A stretch of 17,659 bases of DNA from an uncultured Bacilli bacterium. Lineage in GTDB: Bacteria > Bacillota_I > Bacilli_A > RF39 > UBA660. Made by a program: the position numbers and the translations under genes. Below the pieces are notes generated by a model. The model was not told the DNA's origin, made no database searches, and was given only the letters and a program-made list of their open reading frames with translations. Positions 1 to 7,286 of this stretch are shown piece after piece (the stretch's first letter is position 1; each line of letters begins with the position of its first letter). The stretch covers positions 1 to 17,659 of the forward strand of contig CATKYP010000005.1 of the NCBI GenBank assembly GCA_949840855.1, in the 5' to 3' direction.

Positions 1-1628
1 TTTCTTTTTCCTTCATTTATAAATATATTATCTATCTTATAGTTTTCTATTATGTTTAAAGCTTCTCCTAAATGATCATAATCGCCATGAGTTAAAAGAA
101 GCTTGTTTACTTTTCTTATTCCTCTACTTTTTAGGTATGGAATAGTTATATTTAGAGCTAGTGAGTTTTTACTTTTTTTCTTCCATTTTTCTATGTTATA
201 ACTACTTTTTCCTCCAGTATCAATTATAATAGTTTCTCCCCTACTATGTAATATAAATGAATCTCCTTGTCCAATATCAAGCATAACCAAGTAATCAGTA
301 TCAAATATATTGTAATAATTATAATGAAAAATTAAAATTAATAGATACATAATCAGTAATACTTTTTTATGATAATTAATAAAACAAAAAACAAGAAGCA
401 GGTATATAAAATAAAAAATTATAGGAATCTTTCCAAATATCATTTTTAAAGTATCAATATTAGCTAAATTTGTTGAAGTAGTTACTAGAACATTTATTAG
501 AATATCATATACAATAGATAGCGGTCTTATTATTAGTATTATTAAAGATAAAGGAAATAGTAAATATGTTACAAATGGTACATAAAACAGATTATATAAA
601 ATACTCATTAGATTTATTTGATAAAAATTATATAATGTTATAGGTATACTTATTGTAAAGCTAATAATTGAAGTATATAATAAACTGATGAAATATGATT
701 CGTACTTATTTAAAGTACTACTTGATAAAATAAGAGTTAAACTTATTAAAAATGAGTATTGAAATCCTATATCATATATATAAAATGGGTCTATTATAAT
801 AGTTGTTATAAGTGTTAAAATAAATACATTAATTGTTTCTATATGTAAATAATATATTTTATTTACTGCTAGATAAAAGAAAAAAAGGCTCGCTCTTAAA
901 ATTGATGGTACGCAACCTACAAGAATTGTATATAAGAAAAGAAGTAGCGATGTTATAATATATCTTTTTTCCTCTCTTATTTTTAATTTCTTTAGTAGTT
1001 TCAAAATTATAGATGATAGCACTCCAACATGCATACCACTAACTGCAAATAAGTGACTAATACCATTGTCTCTAAACGAGGTAATTGTTTGTTTATCTAT
1101 ATCACTTTTGTCCCCTAATAAAATTAATTTTAAATAGTTACCACTTTTAAAGGTTCTAAAGTAATTATATATATTATTTTTTAGAAAGTAAGTAAGGCTT
1201 CGATTATTTCTAATTTTAATAATTGAATTTATTGATATATTATAAAAGTGCTTTTTTCTTTTAGAATATTCATAATAATTAAAAATACTTTTAGTAGTTG
1301 GTTTATCTATTTTAGAAAATTCACCCGAAACTTTTAGTTTATCGCCTAATTTAAAGTATGTTGTATATTTATTTTTCTCATTTAGAGTTTCAAAATAATA
1401 GCTAGCTTGTACTATCTCCTTATTTTTATCTTTTAGAGTAAGAGAGAGTAAATCTCCTTCTATTTTTATATTTGTAATAATTCCTATAAAAGTTTTATCA
1501 TTAGTAGAATAACTACTAATATGTTTGAAATTTATTCTAAATAATGAAAAGAAAATTATAACGGCAAGTAATATATAATATAGAAAATTATAAAGTAATA
1601 CTTTCCTTAATTTTATCAAAAAGAGCAT
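1..1628 (-). CDS. comEC: ComEC/Rec2 DNA uptake channel (3' end beyond window)
   Basis: This is the inner-membrane channel that takes transforming single-stranded DNA into the cytoplasm. About 542 codons are visible and the frame stays open to base 1. After an N-terminal hydrophobic segment comes a soluble beta-rich region, then the competence-domain signature (LLGDKSDIDKQTITSF, then GISHLFAVSGMHVGVL, around 1165-1020), many membrane helices (about 960-330), and a C-terminal metallo-beta-lactamase-like domain with MLDIGQGDSF, IIIDTGG and LLLTHGDYDHLGEA (about 290-75). The start lies inside comEA: ATG at 1628 gives a 41-nt overlap, but AGGAG sits directly against it. TTG at 1619 has that AGGAG 9 nt upstream and may be the real start. 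Expression is expected to be coupled to comEA. The identification rests on the family signatures. Confidence 0.93.
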   Translation of the reverse strand, partial: MLFLIKLRKVLLYNFLYYILLAVIIFFSLFRINFKHISSYSTNDKTFIGIITNIKIEGDLLSLTLKDKNKEIVQASYYFETLNEKNKYTTYFKLGDKLKVSGEFSKIDKPTTKSIFNYYEYSKRKKHFYNISINSIIKIRNNRSLTYFLKNNIYNYFRTFKSGNYLKLILLGDKSDIDKQTITSFRDNGISHLFAVSGMHVGVLSSIILKLLKKLKIREEKRYIITSLLLFLYTILVGCVPSILRASLFFFYLAVNKIYYLHIETINVFILTLITTIIIDPFYIYDIGFQYSFLISLTLILSSSTLNKYESYFISLLYTSIISFTISIPITLYNFYQINLMSILYNLFYVPFVTYLLFPLSLIILIIRPLSIVYDILINVLVTTSTNLANIDTLKMIFGKIPIIFYFIYLLLVFCFINYHKKVLLIMYLLILIFHYNYYNIFDTDYLVMLDIGQGDSFILHSRGETIIIDTGGKSSYNIEKWKKKSKNSLALNITIPYLKSRGIRKVNKLLLTHGDYDHLGEALNIIENYKIDNIFINEGKR

Positions 1629-2310
1629 CTCCTATACCACTTATATTTTTTAACTCTTCAATATTTGAAAAGTTCCCATGTTCTTCTCTATATTCTATAA
1701 TACTTTTAGCTTTAGCTTCACCAATTCCAGGTAGTTTTTGTAATTGTTCTATAGTAGCAGAATTTATAGATATATTTCCACTTAATTCTTTATTATTAGT
1801 AGTATTTATTTCTATATCAGGTTCAATACAAGCATCATTTTGTAATCCATCATAACTATTTTGACAAGAGTCTATTACTTGTTCTAAGATTTCTTTAGTT
1901 TGCTTAAAATTTTCTACTTCTTGTTTACTATATATTATGATTACCATCTCATCATTTATCTTTTTACCAAGATTAATAACTGTTGTATCTCCTATTTCAG
2001 TAAGACCGCCTGCCATATTTATTACATCTTGTACTCTACTTCCTTCTTCTAGTGAATAAAGTCCAGGATTTAGTACTTCTCCTTTTATGTCTACCATTAC
2101 TTTTTTATTTTCTTCTATTTTTTCTTTAGATGCTACTTTCTTAACTGAAGTAGTTTTTTTAGTGGCAAGAAGTACTTCTTTCTTCTCAACTCTACTTTTT
2201 TTGTTATAATTATTAGCATAGTAAATACTACCACCTACTCCACCAGTAACTATTAAAACTATTATAAGTACAATTAAAATTTGTTTTCTGTATCTGTATT
2301 TAAATGACAT
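1588..2310 (-). CDS. comEA: ComEA-like competence DNA receptor
   Basis: A membrane-anchored double-stranded DNA-binding protein that hands DNA to the ComEC channel. It has 240 residues: a basic N-terminus, one transmembrane helix (about 9-30), a lysine-rich linker, an SLBB domain (about 71-127, with VDIKGEVLNPGLYSLEEG), a linker with two cysteines (149, 161), and a C-terminal helix-hairpin-helix pair (about 179-240, SINSATIEQLQKLPGIGEAK and ISGIGDAL). The length and domain order match Gram-positive ComEA. The start ATG follows GGAGG by 10 nt. The ribosome binding site lies within a predicted 12-bp hairpin (separate entry). The gene sits 64 nt downstream of the AAA+ ATPase and overlaps comEC, so the three may be co-transcribed. 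Confidence 0.95.
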   Translation of the reverse strand: MSFKYRYRKQILIVLIIVLIVTGGVGGSIYYANNYNKKSRVEKKEVLLATKKTTSVKKVASKEKIEENKKVMVDIKGEVLNPGLYSLEEGSRVQDVINMAGGLTEIGDTTVINLGKKINDEMVIIIYSKQEVENFKQTKEILEQVIDSCQNSYDGLQNDACIEPDIEINTTNNKELSGNISINSATIEQLQKLPGIGEAKAKSIIEYREEHGNFSNIEELKNISGIGDALFDKIKESITL

Positions 2311-2312
2311 AA

Positions 2313-2350
2313 AAAATCAACCTCCATTTATATTATTCGAGATTGATTTT
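2313..2350 (-). promoter_or_regulatory. Hairpin sequestering the comEA ribosome binding site
   Basis: In the minus-strand RNA, AAAAUCAAUCUC (2350-2339) can pair with GAGGUUGAUUUU (2324-2313): 12 pairs, one of them G-U, around a 14-nt loop. Four of the five bases of the GGAGG ribosome binding site (2325-2321) are in the stem, and the comEA start codon follows two bases after it. The stem ends in a U-rich strand, so it could be an RBS-blocking switch or an attenuator. The pairing is read from the sequence; the regulatory role is inferred. Confidence 0.5.
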
Positions 2351-2374
2351 ATAATTTTTATTAATTTAAAAAAT

Positions 2375-3352
2375 TTATGTTAGCATATCAAGTCTAGCAT
2401 CTTCTATTTCACTTGCAAATTTTATATCAAAACTAGGAAGGGATTTATTTATTACATCTTGATAAATATGTTTACTATTTTCTATTGCTTTTCTAAAATC
2501 TAGAACATTGACAACATTTCTGTTATCAAATAAAGCATATGAGAAAGCATCTTGAATCATAGTTAGTGTAACATCAGGGTATCTTGAACCTATCTCATAA
2601 ATTCTTTTATATTCACTAGTTATATCAGTTAAAAATTCCATTATAGTTTCTTTTATAAAGTTAGAGTATTCCATCCTTACCCCTGTTCTTTTTTCTATTT
2701 TTGGAAGTGTTCCCATACAAATTTCTATATTTTGTTCTCTTGTGGGTTCTTCTACTACAACCTTTTGGAAACGTCTAACGAAAGCCTTGTCTCTTAAAAT
2801 GTATCTTTCATATTCTTCTGTTGTAGTAGCCCCAATTACTTTTATGTCTCCTCTATCTAGGCCAGGTTTAAACATATTAGCAAAGTCTAGACTTTCACCA
2901 CGTGAACCCATCAGAGTATGAATTTCATCTATAAATAATATCAGATTCGAGTAATTCTTAAGCTCTTCTATTAAATTTTGAATCTTAGCCTCTCCAGTTA
3001 CTGGATCTATTCCAAGAAGGGCAGATGTATTTATTTTAATTATTTGATACTTTTTAAATTTATCAGGAACATTTTCTGTTTGAATTAAATATGAAAGCCC
3101 TTCGACAATTGATGTTTTACCAACTCCAGGCTTTCCTGTTAAGATTGCGGATTTATCAGGAGTTAACAAAATAAGCATAAGTTCTTTTAATTCTTTTTCT
3201 CTACCAATAGCTGGATTAGTTATATATGATTTGTTATTAAAATTTTCGCCATATGTTTCTATGATACTTATTCTTTTACTTTTGATATCAAACTCTTCAT
3301 CGTTTGCCAACATTCTATTCATATTGCTTAAATTAGTAATTTCTTCATTCAT
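2375..3352 (-). CDS. Stand-alone ClpA/B-type AAA+ ATPase
   Basis: A 325-residue ATPase resembling the first nucleotide-binding domain of ClpA/ClpB/ClpC unfoldases. Seen in order: an unconserved N-terminus (1-45), IGREKEL (49-55), Walker A GKPGVGKT (73-80), a pore-loop-like ALLGIDPVTGEA (111-122), Walker B LILFIDE (137-143), sensor-1 GATTTEEY (174-181), arginine-finger-type RRF (193-195), and a helical lid to about 300. The Clp N-domain, middle domain and second ATPase ring are all absent, and no ClpP-contact loop is visible. It may be an assembly or disassembly factor rather than a complete protease partner. It starts at ATG after AGAGG, behind an extended -10 promoter, and is followed by comEA. 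Confidence 0.85.
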   Translation of the reverse strand: MNEEITNLSNMNRMLANDEEFDIKSKRISIIETYGENFNNKSYITNPAIGREKELKELMLILLTPDKSAILTGKPGVGKTSIVEGLSYLIQTENVPDKFKKYQIIKINTSALLGIDPVTGEAKIQNLIEELKNYSNLILFIDEIHTLMGSRGESLDFANMFKPGLDRGDIKVIGATTTEEYERYILRDKAFVRRFQKVVVEEPTREQNIEICMGTLPKIEKRTGVRMEYSNFIKETIMEFLTDITSEYKRIYEIGSRYPDVTLTMIQDAFSYALFDNRNVVNVLDFRKAIENSKHIYQDVINKSLPSFDIKFASEIEDARLDMLT

Positions 3353-3388
3353 AATTTGCCTCTATTCTATTTTTATACTTCTTTTTAT

Positions 3389-3394
3389 ATTATA
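3389..3394 (-). promoter_or_regulatory. Extended -10 promoter for the AAA+ ATPase/comEA/comEC block
   Basis: The minus strand reads TTTTGCTATAAT: a consensus TATAAT preceded by TGC, an extended -10. The -35 region (TTTATT at 17-nt spacing) is weak. It lies about 40 nt upstream of the ATPase start and just after the stop of the upstream SpoIID-like gene. Confidence 0.5.
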
Positions 3395-3409
3395 GCAAAA
3401 TTTGATAAG

Positions 3410-4633
3410 TTAATAAATACTTTTAAGCATATCTTTAACAGAAACATAAATATAAGAAATTTTATACCACGTTGCTTTATTGACTACTCCTGTAGCTGCA
3501 AGAGAAAAAATACTTTGAAATGTTTTAACTGCAACTGTTGTATCTTTTCCAAAATAGCCATCAGTATTTTCTATCTTTTTAATTATTGGATAGCTTCCTC
3601 TTATATAATTTAGTTGATTCTGAAGTATTTGTACCTCATTACTACAGTCTCCTTCTTCAAGGGGTGTTCCTGGATATGAGTATGGATAAATTTCTGTTGT
3701 TGGTGCTGTTGCTAGATTAATATTTCCATAATAATATTTCAAAATATCTATTGCTTTAAAACCTTGATCTGCTAAATATTTAGATCCCCATTGACTTAGG
3801 TAACCTGCTTCTGAGGTTGTTGCTTGATAGTGTGCAAGTATTGGATAAGTTTCATTTCCTGTTTTAATATAATTATTAAATATTTCATCTACTACGTTTG
3901 AAATAGATTCATATATAGTTCTACCTCTAGTGTATTTTTGATCATAGGTAGTTGTTGAAGTTATTGTAAAGTCGTATCCTTTTGATAAATACCATTCTGT
4001 ATAAATCCTATTTAGAGTAAAGGATATTATTGCAATTACATTTGCTCTTATAGATTCAATGGGCCAAGTACTATAAATTTCACTACAGGCAACATTCTTT
4101 ATGTAATCAGTAAATTCGACATTATAATTATTTGCATTTTTATTTGATGGAATACCATCATGAACTATAATATTTTTGGGAATAACTACTCTTGGTAAAA
4201 CAAAACTAGAAGTATTTTCGTCACCTTGTTCTTCATTTGTAAGAGTTTGAGGATACTTTCCCCACAGTGTTGGAGGGTCAATTTGAACTATTTCCTCATT
4301 TACCAGTGTTTCGCTTTCATTTGTTAAATATATATCTTGTATTGCCACTTCTTTTGGATATATTTCAACTCCTTCATATCTAGCAGTTTGCAAGTTTTCT
4401 TTAGAAACAATCACTGTATAAGTGCTAAATGGCTGTACTTCGTTTTGCTCATTTAGTGATAAATTTACATTAGGAGCATCTAGTTCTATTTTCTCAGTTT
4501 GACCCGACTCATTTGTAAATAGTACTATATTAGTATTTTTGCCTATTATTTGTACTTTTGCATTAGATACTGGTTGTGCAACGTTATCAACATAAACATT
4601 TACAATTAAATAACCTTTAGAATTATTATTCAT
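3410..4633 (-). CDS. SpoIID-like domain protein with peptidoglycan-binding repeat
   Basis: A 407-residue cell-wall or spore-envelope protein. Residues 7-104 form a beta-rich, carboxypeptidase-regulatory-like domain (GYLIVNVYVDNVAQPVSNAKV). Residues about 150-302 resemble the SpoIID/LytB domain, a peptidoglycan glycan-strand lytic fold; YIKNVACSEIYSTWP places Glu185 where SpoIID has its catalytic Glu, followed by RANVIAIISFTLNRIYTEWY and SQWGSKYLADQG. Residues about 327-393 are a PG_binding_1 repeat (EVQILQNQLNYI, DGYFGKDTTVAVKTFQ, TGVVNKATWY). No signal peptide or membrane segment is visible, as in some spore-envelope proteins made in the mother cell. It is divergent from the peptidoglycan-binding/LysM gene at 4720 with 86 bp between them, suggesting a shared role in wall or spore cortex. 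Enzymatic activity is inferred only. Confidence 0.82.
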   Translation of the reverse strand: MNNNSKGYLIVNVYVDNVAQPVSNAKVQIIGKNTNIVLFTNESGQTEKIELDAPNVNLSLNEQNEVQPFSTYTVIVSKENLQTARYEGVEIYPKEVAIQDIYLTNESETLVNEEIVQIDPPTLWGKYPQTLTNEEQGDENTSSFVLPRVVIPKNIIVHDGIPSNKNANNYNVEFTDYIKNVACSEIYSTWPIESIRANVIAIISFTLNRIYTEWYLSKGYDFTITSTTTYDQKYTRGRTIYESISNVVDEIFNNYIKTGNETYPILAHYQATTSEAGYLSQWGSKYLADQGFKAIDILKYYYGNINLATAPTTEIYPYSYPGTPLEEGDCSNEVQILQNQLNYIRGSYPIIKKIENTDGYFGKDTTVAVKTFQSIFSLAATGVVNKATWYKISYIYVSVKDMLKSIY

Positions 4634-4649
4634 ATATACACCTCAATAT

Positions 4650-4699
4650 ATTATATTCTAATTATTTGTAACATACCCAATATTATTTTTCATATAATA
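4650..4699. promoter_or_regulatory. Divergent promoter region of the SpoIID-like and LysM genes
   Basis: TATAAT occurs on the minus strand at 4655-4650 for the SpoIID-like gene (ribosome binding site GAGGTG) and on the plus strand at 4693-4698 for the LysM gene (GAGGTGAG, 7 nt before ATG). The plus-strand box is CATATAAT, close to the sigma-E type -10 of sporulating Bacillota (CATACAAT), with CATA 15 nt upstream of it at 4672-4675. Neither plus-strand nor minus-strand box has a clear sigma-A -35 at standard spacing. Sporulation control is a possibility, not shown. Confidence 0.4.
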
Positions 4700-4719
4700 A
4701 ATTAGAGGTGAGACCATAA

Positions 4720-5433
4720 ATGTTTAATTATCCTACTTTAAGGCTTAATGATACAGGTGATGATGTGAAAATTTTACAACAAATTCTAAGGATACTAAAT
4801 TTATATCCTGCAAGTATTACTGGTAGTTTTGATTCTACAACTAAAAATGCAGTAGAAACCTTTCAAAAATTTAATGGGCTTATTGCTACTGGTATTGTTA
4901 ATAGAGAAACTTGGAATGCATTAATTAGTGCTACAACAGATAAAACAAGACAATTTGACAGTTACCCTACAATTACTCTTAATGAAGAAGGTGAAGATGT
5001 TCGAGTACTTCAAGAAATGCTTAAAACTACTCTTTATTATGATGGTGAAATAGATGGTATATATGATGAACAGATGCAAAATATAGTTAAAACTTTTCAA
5101 GTAAATAATGATATTATAGCTACTGGAATCGTTGGGAATGAAACTTGGGATACTTTGCTTGATGCTTATTCTACTTTAATTGATTGTGATTTAACACCTA
5201 GTCCTGATAATGGTACTGATATATATGTAGTAAAGAAGGGAGATACTCTTTATTCAATTGCAAAAGAGTTTAATACAACAGTTGATGAATTGAAGAGGAT
5301 TAATAATTTATCTAGTAATACTTTAATTGTTGGTACTACTTTAAAAGTCCCTAAAAGTAATACTTCTACTCCTGAAACTAAATATTATACAGTAAAGAAG
5401 GGTGATACAATTTTTATGGGGAATAATGGGTAA
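4720..5433 (+). CDS. 5' part of interrupted peptidoglycan-binding/LysM gene
   Basis: The host-encoded part ends at residue 228 (base 5403) or a few bases later within the 5-bp core; the last codons (IFMGNNG and TAA) come from the inserted element. Residues 4-70 and 83-149 are two PG_binding_1 repeats (VKILQQILRI, SFDSTTKNAVETFQ, ATGIVNRETW; VRVLQEMLKT, QMQNIVKTFQ, ATGIVGNETW). Residues 168-211 are one complete LysM (YVVKKGDTLYSIAKEF). A second LysM starts at 222 and is cut after KYYTVKKGDT. No signal peptide is seen. The rest of the gene resumes in frame at 9290; the rejoined product would have 374 residues. As it stands, the truncated product keeps both PG-binding repeats and one LysM and could still be made. 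Confidence 0.9.
   Translation: MFNYPTLRLNDTGDDVKILQQILRILNLYPASITGSFDSTTKNAVETFQKFNGLIATGIVNRETWNALISATTDKTRQFDSYPTITLNEEGEDVRVLQEMLKTTLYYDGEIDGIYDEQMQNIVKTFQVNNDIIATGIVGNETWDTLLDAYSTLIDCDLTPSPDNGTDIYVVKKGDTLYSIAKEFNTTVDELKRINNLSSNTLIVGTTLKVPKSNTSTPETKYYTVKKGDTIFMGNNG
5404..5408 (+). repeat. attL core (GATAC)
   Basis: Left junction: host LysM codons for TVKKG run into GATAC, after which the sequence (AATTTTTATGG) no longer encodes LysM. Together with the right core this marks the crossover to within five bases. Confidence 0.8.
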
Positions 5434-5441
5434 TAAAAAGG

Positions 5442-5470
5442 GTAAGTATTACATTCGATACTTACTTTTA
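5442..5470 (-). terminator. Terminator of the GNAT gene, at the element's left end
   Basis: GTAAGTAT (5442-5449) pairs with ATACTTAC (5458-5465) around an 8-nt loop. Read on the minus strand, the stem is followed by CCTTTTTATT. Read on the plus strand it is followed by TTTTACTTT, so it may act both ways and insulate the element from LysM transcription. Confidence 0.7.
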
Positions 5471-5501
5471 CTTTATAATTCTTTTACCAGTAAACTTTAA
5501 A

Positions 5502-6071
5502 TTATTTAATTTGATTTTTCCTATATTCTAGTGCTTTTACTAATCTTCTATGTAATTGTTGTTCTAAAGTATCCTCACTACTTTTAATAAGTGTTCCATT
5601 AAAACACAATTCTTGCGATCTATCATTATATAATTCGGAAACTATTTCAGTTAATTCCCAACCATATTTATTAATGATTGGTTTAAACATTTCTAACTTA
5701 TAATCTGCTAATGTTATAAGTGGTTTAGTTGTACCTAACCATTTCATCGAATCTTCAACAATTGATGTTCCTATTCCTAGACCCCTACATTTATCTGAAA
5801 CGTATAAAGTGCATATTTTTTGCTCTTCTTCATCTCTTTTCAAACAAGCCATTGAAATAATTTCATCTTGATTATCTGGATTTCTAACAAATAAAATATT
5901 TCTTTCTTCTCCAACTATTGCTGGTAATTGTTTAGTAAAATACCATTCTTTATGTTTAGGGTAATCTTCACAAATAAAATCTGTAATCATATAAATTTTT
6001 GTTGCTAAATTTATGAACTCTTCATTAGTGATAGTTTCCAAATAGTCTTTTAAACTTTCTATTTTTATCAT
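5502..6071 (-). CDS. GNAT-family N-acetyltransferase
   Basis: A 189-residue acetyl-CoA-dependent acyltransferase. The start chosen is the ATG at 6071, behind GAGGGGG; a longer frame to 6107 lacks a ribosome binding site. Motif A is ICTLYVSDKCRGLGIGTSIVEDSMKWL with the acetyl-CoA-binding RGLGIG at 96-101; motif B is represented by the region around FKPIINKYGW (129-138). The C-terminal 30 residues are charged and helical. The acceptor cannot be told from sequence: drugs, small metabolites, proteins and aminoacyl-tRNA are all possible in this superfamily. It is divergent from the two ASCH genes with overlapping promoters and has its own terminator. Likely element cargo. Confidence 0.85.
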   Translation of the reverse strand: MIKIESLKDYLETITNEEFINLATKIYMITDFICEDYPKHKEWYFTKQLPAIVGEERNILFVRNPDNQDEIISMACLKRDEEEQKICTLYVSDKCRGLGIGTSIVEDSMKWLGTTKPLITLADYKLEMFKPIINKYGWELTEIVSELYNDRSQELCFNGTLIKSSEDTLEQQLHRRLVKALEYRKNQIK

Positions 6072-6097
6072 ATAATTCCCCCTCAAAATTAGAACAT

Positions 6098-6139
6098 ATG
6101 GTATCACTTTTTGCTAAATTTGTCAAATTATGGTATAAT
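6098..6139. promoter_or_regulatory. Overlapping divergent promoters of the GNAT and ASCH genes
   Basis: Minus strand: TTGACA (6126-6121), 17 nt, TACCAT (6103-6098). Plus strand: TTGCTA (6111-6116), 17 nt, TATAAT (6134-6139). The minus-strand -35 lies inside the plus-strand spacer and the plus-strand -35 inside the minus-strand spacer, so polymerase should not occupy both at once. Both are good sigma-A matches. Confidence 0.7.
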
Positions 6140-6161
6140 ACATTTGGCAGGAGGGGATAAG

Positions 6162-6701
6162 GTGGATAAAAGTCAAAGAAAAAGAATTGCAATTATTTCA
6201 ATAATGACTTACTATGCTAGACAAATATTTGATGAAACCAAACTTTATGAATTTAGAAAATCGCCTTTAAAAAATGAACTACTTAATAAAAAAATTTATG
6301 TATATTCAGCAAAAGAGGATAAAGCAATTATAGGTTATTTTAAAGTAAGTGATATTTTAAATGGCAATACTGATGAAATATTAAGTGCAACAGGATATGA
6401 CAAAAGAAGTGATGGCCATGAAATAGTTGAATATTATGGTAAGAATAATCCAAATTGTTTTGCATTACAATTATATGATGTTACAGAATTCGAAGAATAC
6501 TTATCCTTAAAGGATATGCGTAGCATATCAAAAAATGCAGACATGCCACAATATATAAAATTTATTTATGAAAATGATCCATTATATGACGTGATAAAAG
6601 AGTGGGATGAAGCATTTAGTTTAGATGGAAATATATGTAATAATCCTAGCAAAACAAAACAAATGATATTGCAAAGAGCAAAAATGAAAGGAAGAAAGTA
6701 A
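6162..6701 (+). CDS. ASCH/PUA-like domain protein (COG4933-like)
   Basis: A 179-residue protein starting at GTG 6162, five bases after GGAGGGG; the upstream in-frame ATG at 6111 lies inside the promoter. The N-terminal half has the PUA-like/ASCH pattern: a short strand (IISIMTYYARQIF), the signature TKLYEFRKSPL (26-36) with K-x-x-E-x-R, then KKIYVYSAKEDKAIIGYFKVSDIL (about 43-66), and the strand FALQLYDVTEFEEY. This resembles small putative regulators with a PUA-like fold, but no separate helix-turn-helix is obvious here. ASCH/PUA folds generally bind RNA or modified nucleosides. The next gene starts after one base, so the two form an operon. The partner and biochemical role are unknown. Confidence 0.68.
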   Translation: MDKSQRKRIAIISIMTYYARQIFDETKLYEFRKSPLKNELLNKKIYVYSAKEDKAIIGYFKVSDILNGNTDEILSATGYDKRSDGHEIVEYYGKNNPNCFALQLYDVTEFEEYLSLKDMRSISKNADMPQYIKFIYENDPLYDVIKEWDEAFSLDGNICNNPSKTKQMILQRAKMKGRK

Positions 6702-6702
6702 T

Positions 6703-7044
6703 ATGGAACACGAAATGAAATTACAACCTGAGTATTATAATTTTATACTTAATGGTACGAAAAGAATTGAGATTAGACTTTTTGATGAAAAAAGGCAACA
6801 AATTAAAATTGGTGATACTATCAAATTTTTAAAAGAACCAGAATTAAATGAATCTTTTAATGCAAAAGTTGTAGGTTTATTAAGGTATAATTCTTTTGAA
6901 GATATGTTTAAAGATTTTGATATTTCAGTTTTATCAGACAAATCAATGACTAAGGACGAATTGATTGCTGTTCTTGAACAATTTTATACAAAAGAAAAAC
7001 AAGAACAATATGGTGTTTTAGGAATAAGAATTGAATTAATATAA
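6703..7044 (+). CDS. Small ASCH domain protein
   Basis: A 113-residue single-domain ASCH protein. The conserved ASCH signature G-x-K-x-x-E-x-R is present as GTKRIEIRL (18-26), followed by QIKIGDTIKF (34-42), NAKVVGLLRYNSFEDMF, and a C-terminal YGVLGIRIEL strand. Relatives include N4-acetylcytidine amidohydrolase YqfB, but in YqfB-like proteins the position of Glu23 here is a Thr; this protein has the generic ASCH form, so that activity should not be assumed. It starts at ATG with GGAAGAAAG upstream, one base after the previous stop, and is probably translated from the same transcript. No clear hairpin terminator follows. Confidence 0.78.
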   Translation: MEHEMKLQPEYYNFILNGTKRIEIRLFDEKRQQIKIGDTIKFLKEPELNESFNAKVVGLLRYNSFEDMFKDFDISVLSDKSMTKDELIAVLEQFYTKEKQEQYGVLGIRIELI

Positions 7045-7186
7045 TTTTTCTACAACATATACGAATAAATTAAATTATCTTTATTTATTTTATAAAATTT
7101 AATCATCCTATTATTATTGACGAAAATAAAAATGTAAGATGATTTTTTGCTTAAAACTATTGATTTTATTAGGTTTATCCTATATA

Positions 7187-7286
7187 TCATCCTACAAAGT
7201 AGGATGAATTTTGCAAGTGCAAAATCAGATTTGTGTATATGCAATTCCTTATGTAATAAGGTTCTAATTGCATCTGATACACAAAT
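7187..7286. repeat. Three consecutive palindromes
   Basis: First, TCATCCTAC/GTAGGATGA (7187-7195, 7199-7207), 3-nt loop. Second, TTTTGCA/TGCAAAA (7209-7215, 7218-7224), 2-nt loop. Third, a compound stem: ATTTGTGTAT/ATACACAAAT (7229-7238, 7277-7286), ATGCAATT/AATTGCAT (7239-7246, 7266-7273) with a 3-nt bulge, and CTTAT/ATAAG (7248-7252, 7256-7260). No U-run follows, so this is not a plain terminator. Confidence 0.75.

Noticed and set aside
3356..3613. Plus-strand open frame at the 3' end of the SpoIID-like gene
   Set aside because: No ribosome binding site and antisense to a clearly coding frame.
4720..5433. Premature end of the LysM gene explained by a point mutation or sequencing error
   Set aside because: The missing part is found intact and in frame 3.9 kb downstream, directly after a recombinase gene.
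6735..6941. Minus-strand frame inside the small ASCH gene
   Set aside because: Antisense shadow of a gene with a conserved domain.
6703..7044. Calling the small ASCH protein an N4-acetylcytidine amidohydrolase
   Set aside because: It has the general G-x-K-x-x-E-x-R motif rather than the Thr at that position typical of YqfB-like enzymes, so only the fold is supported.
7187..7286. CRISPR array or tRNA gene in the palindromic stretch
   Set aside because: Repeats are inverted and nested rather than direct with spacers, and no cloverleaf can be drawn.
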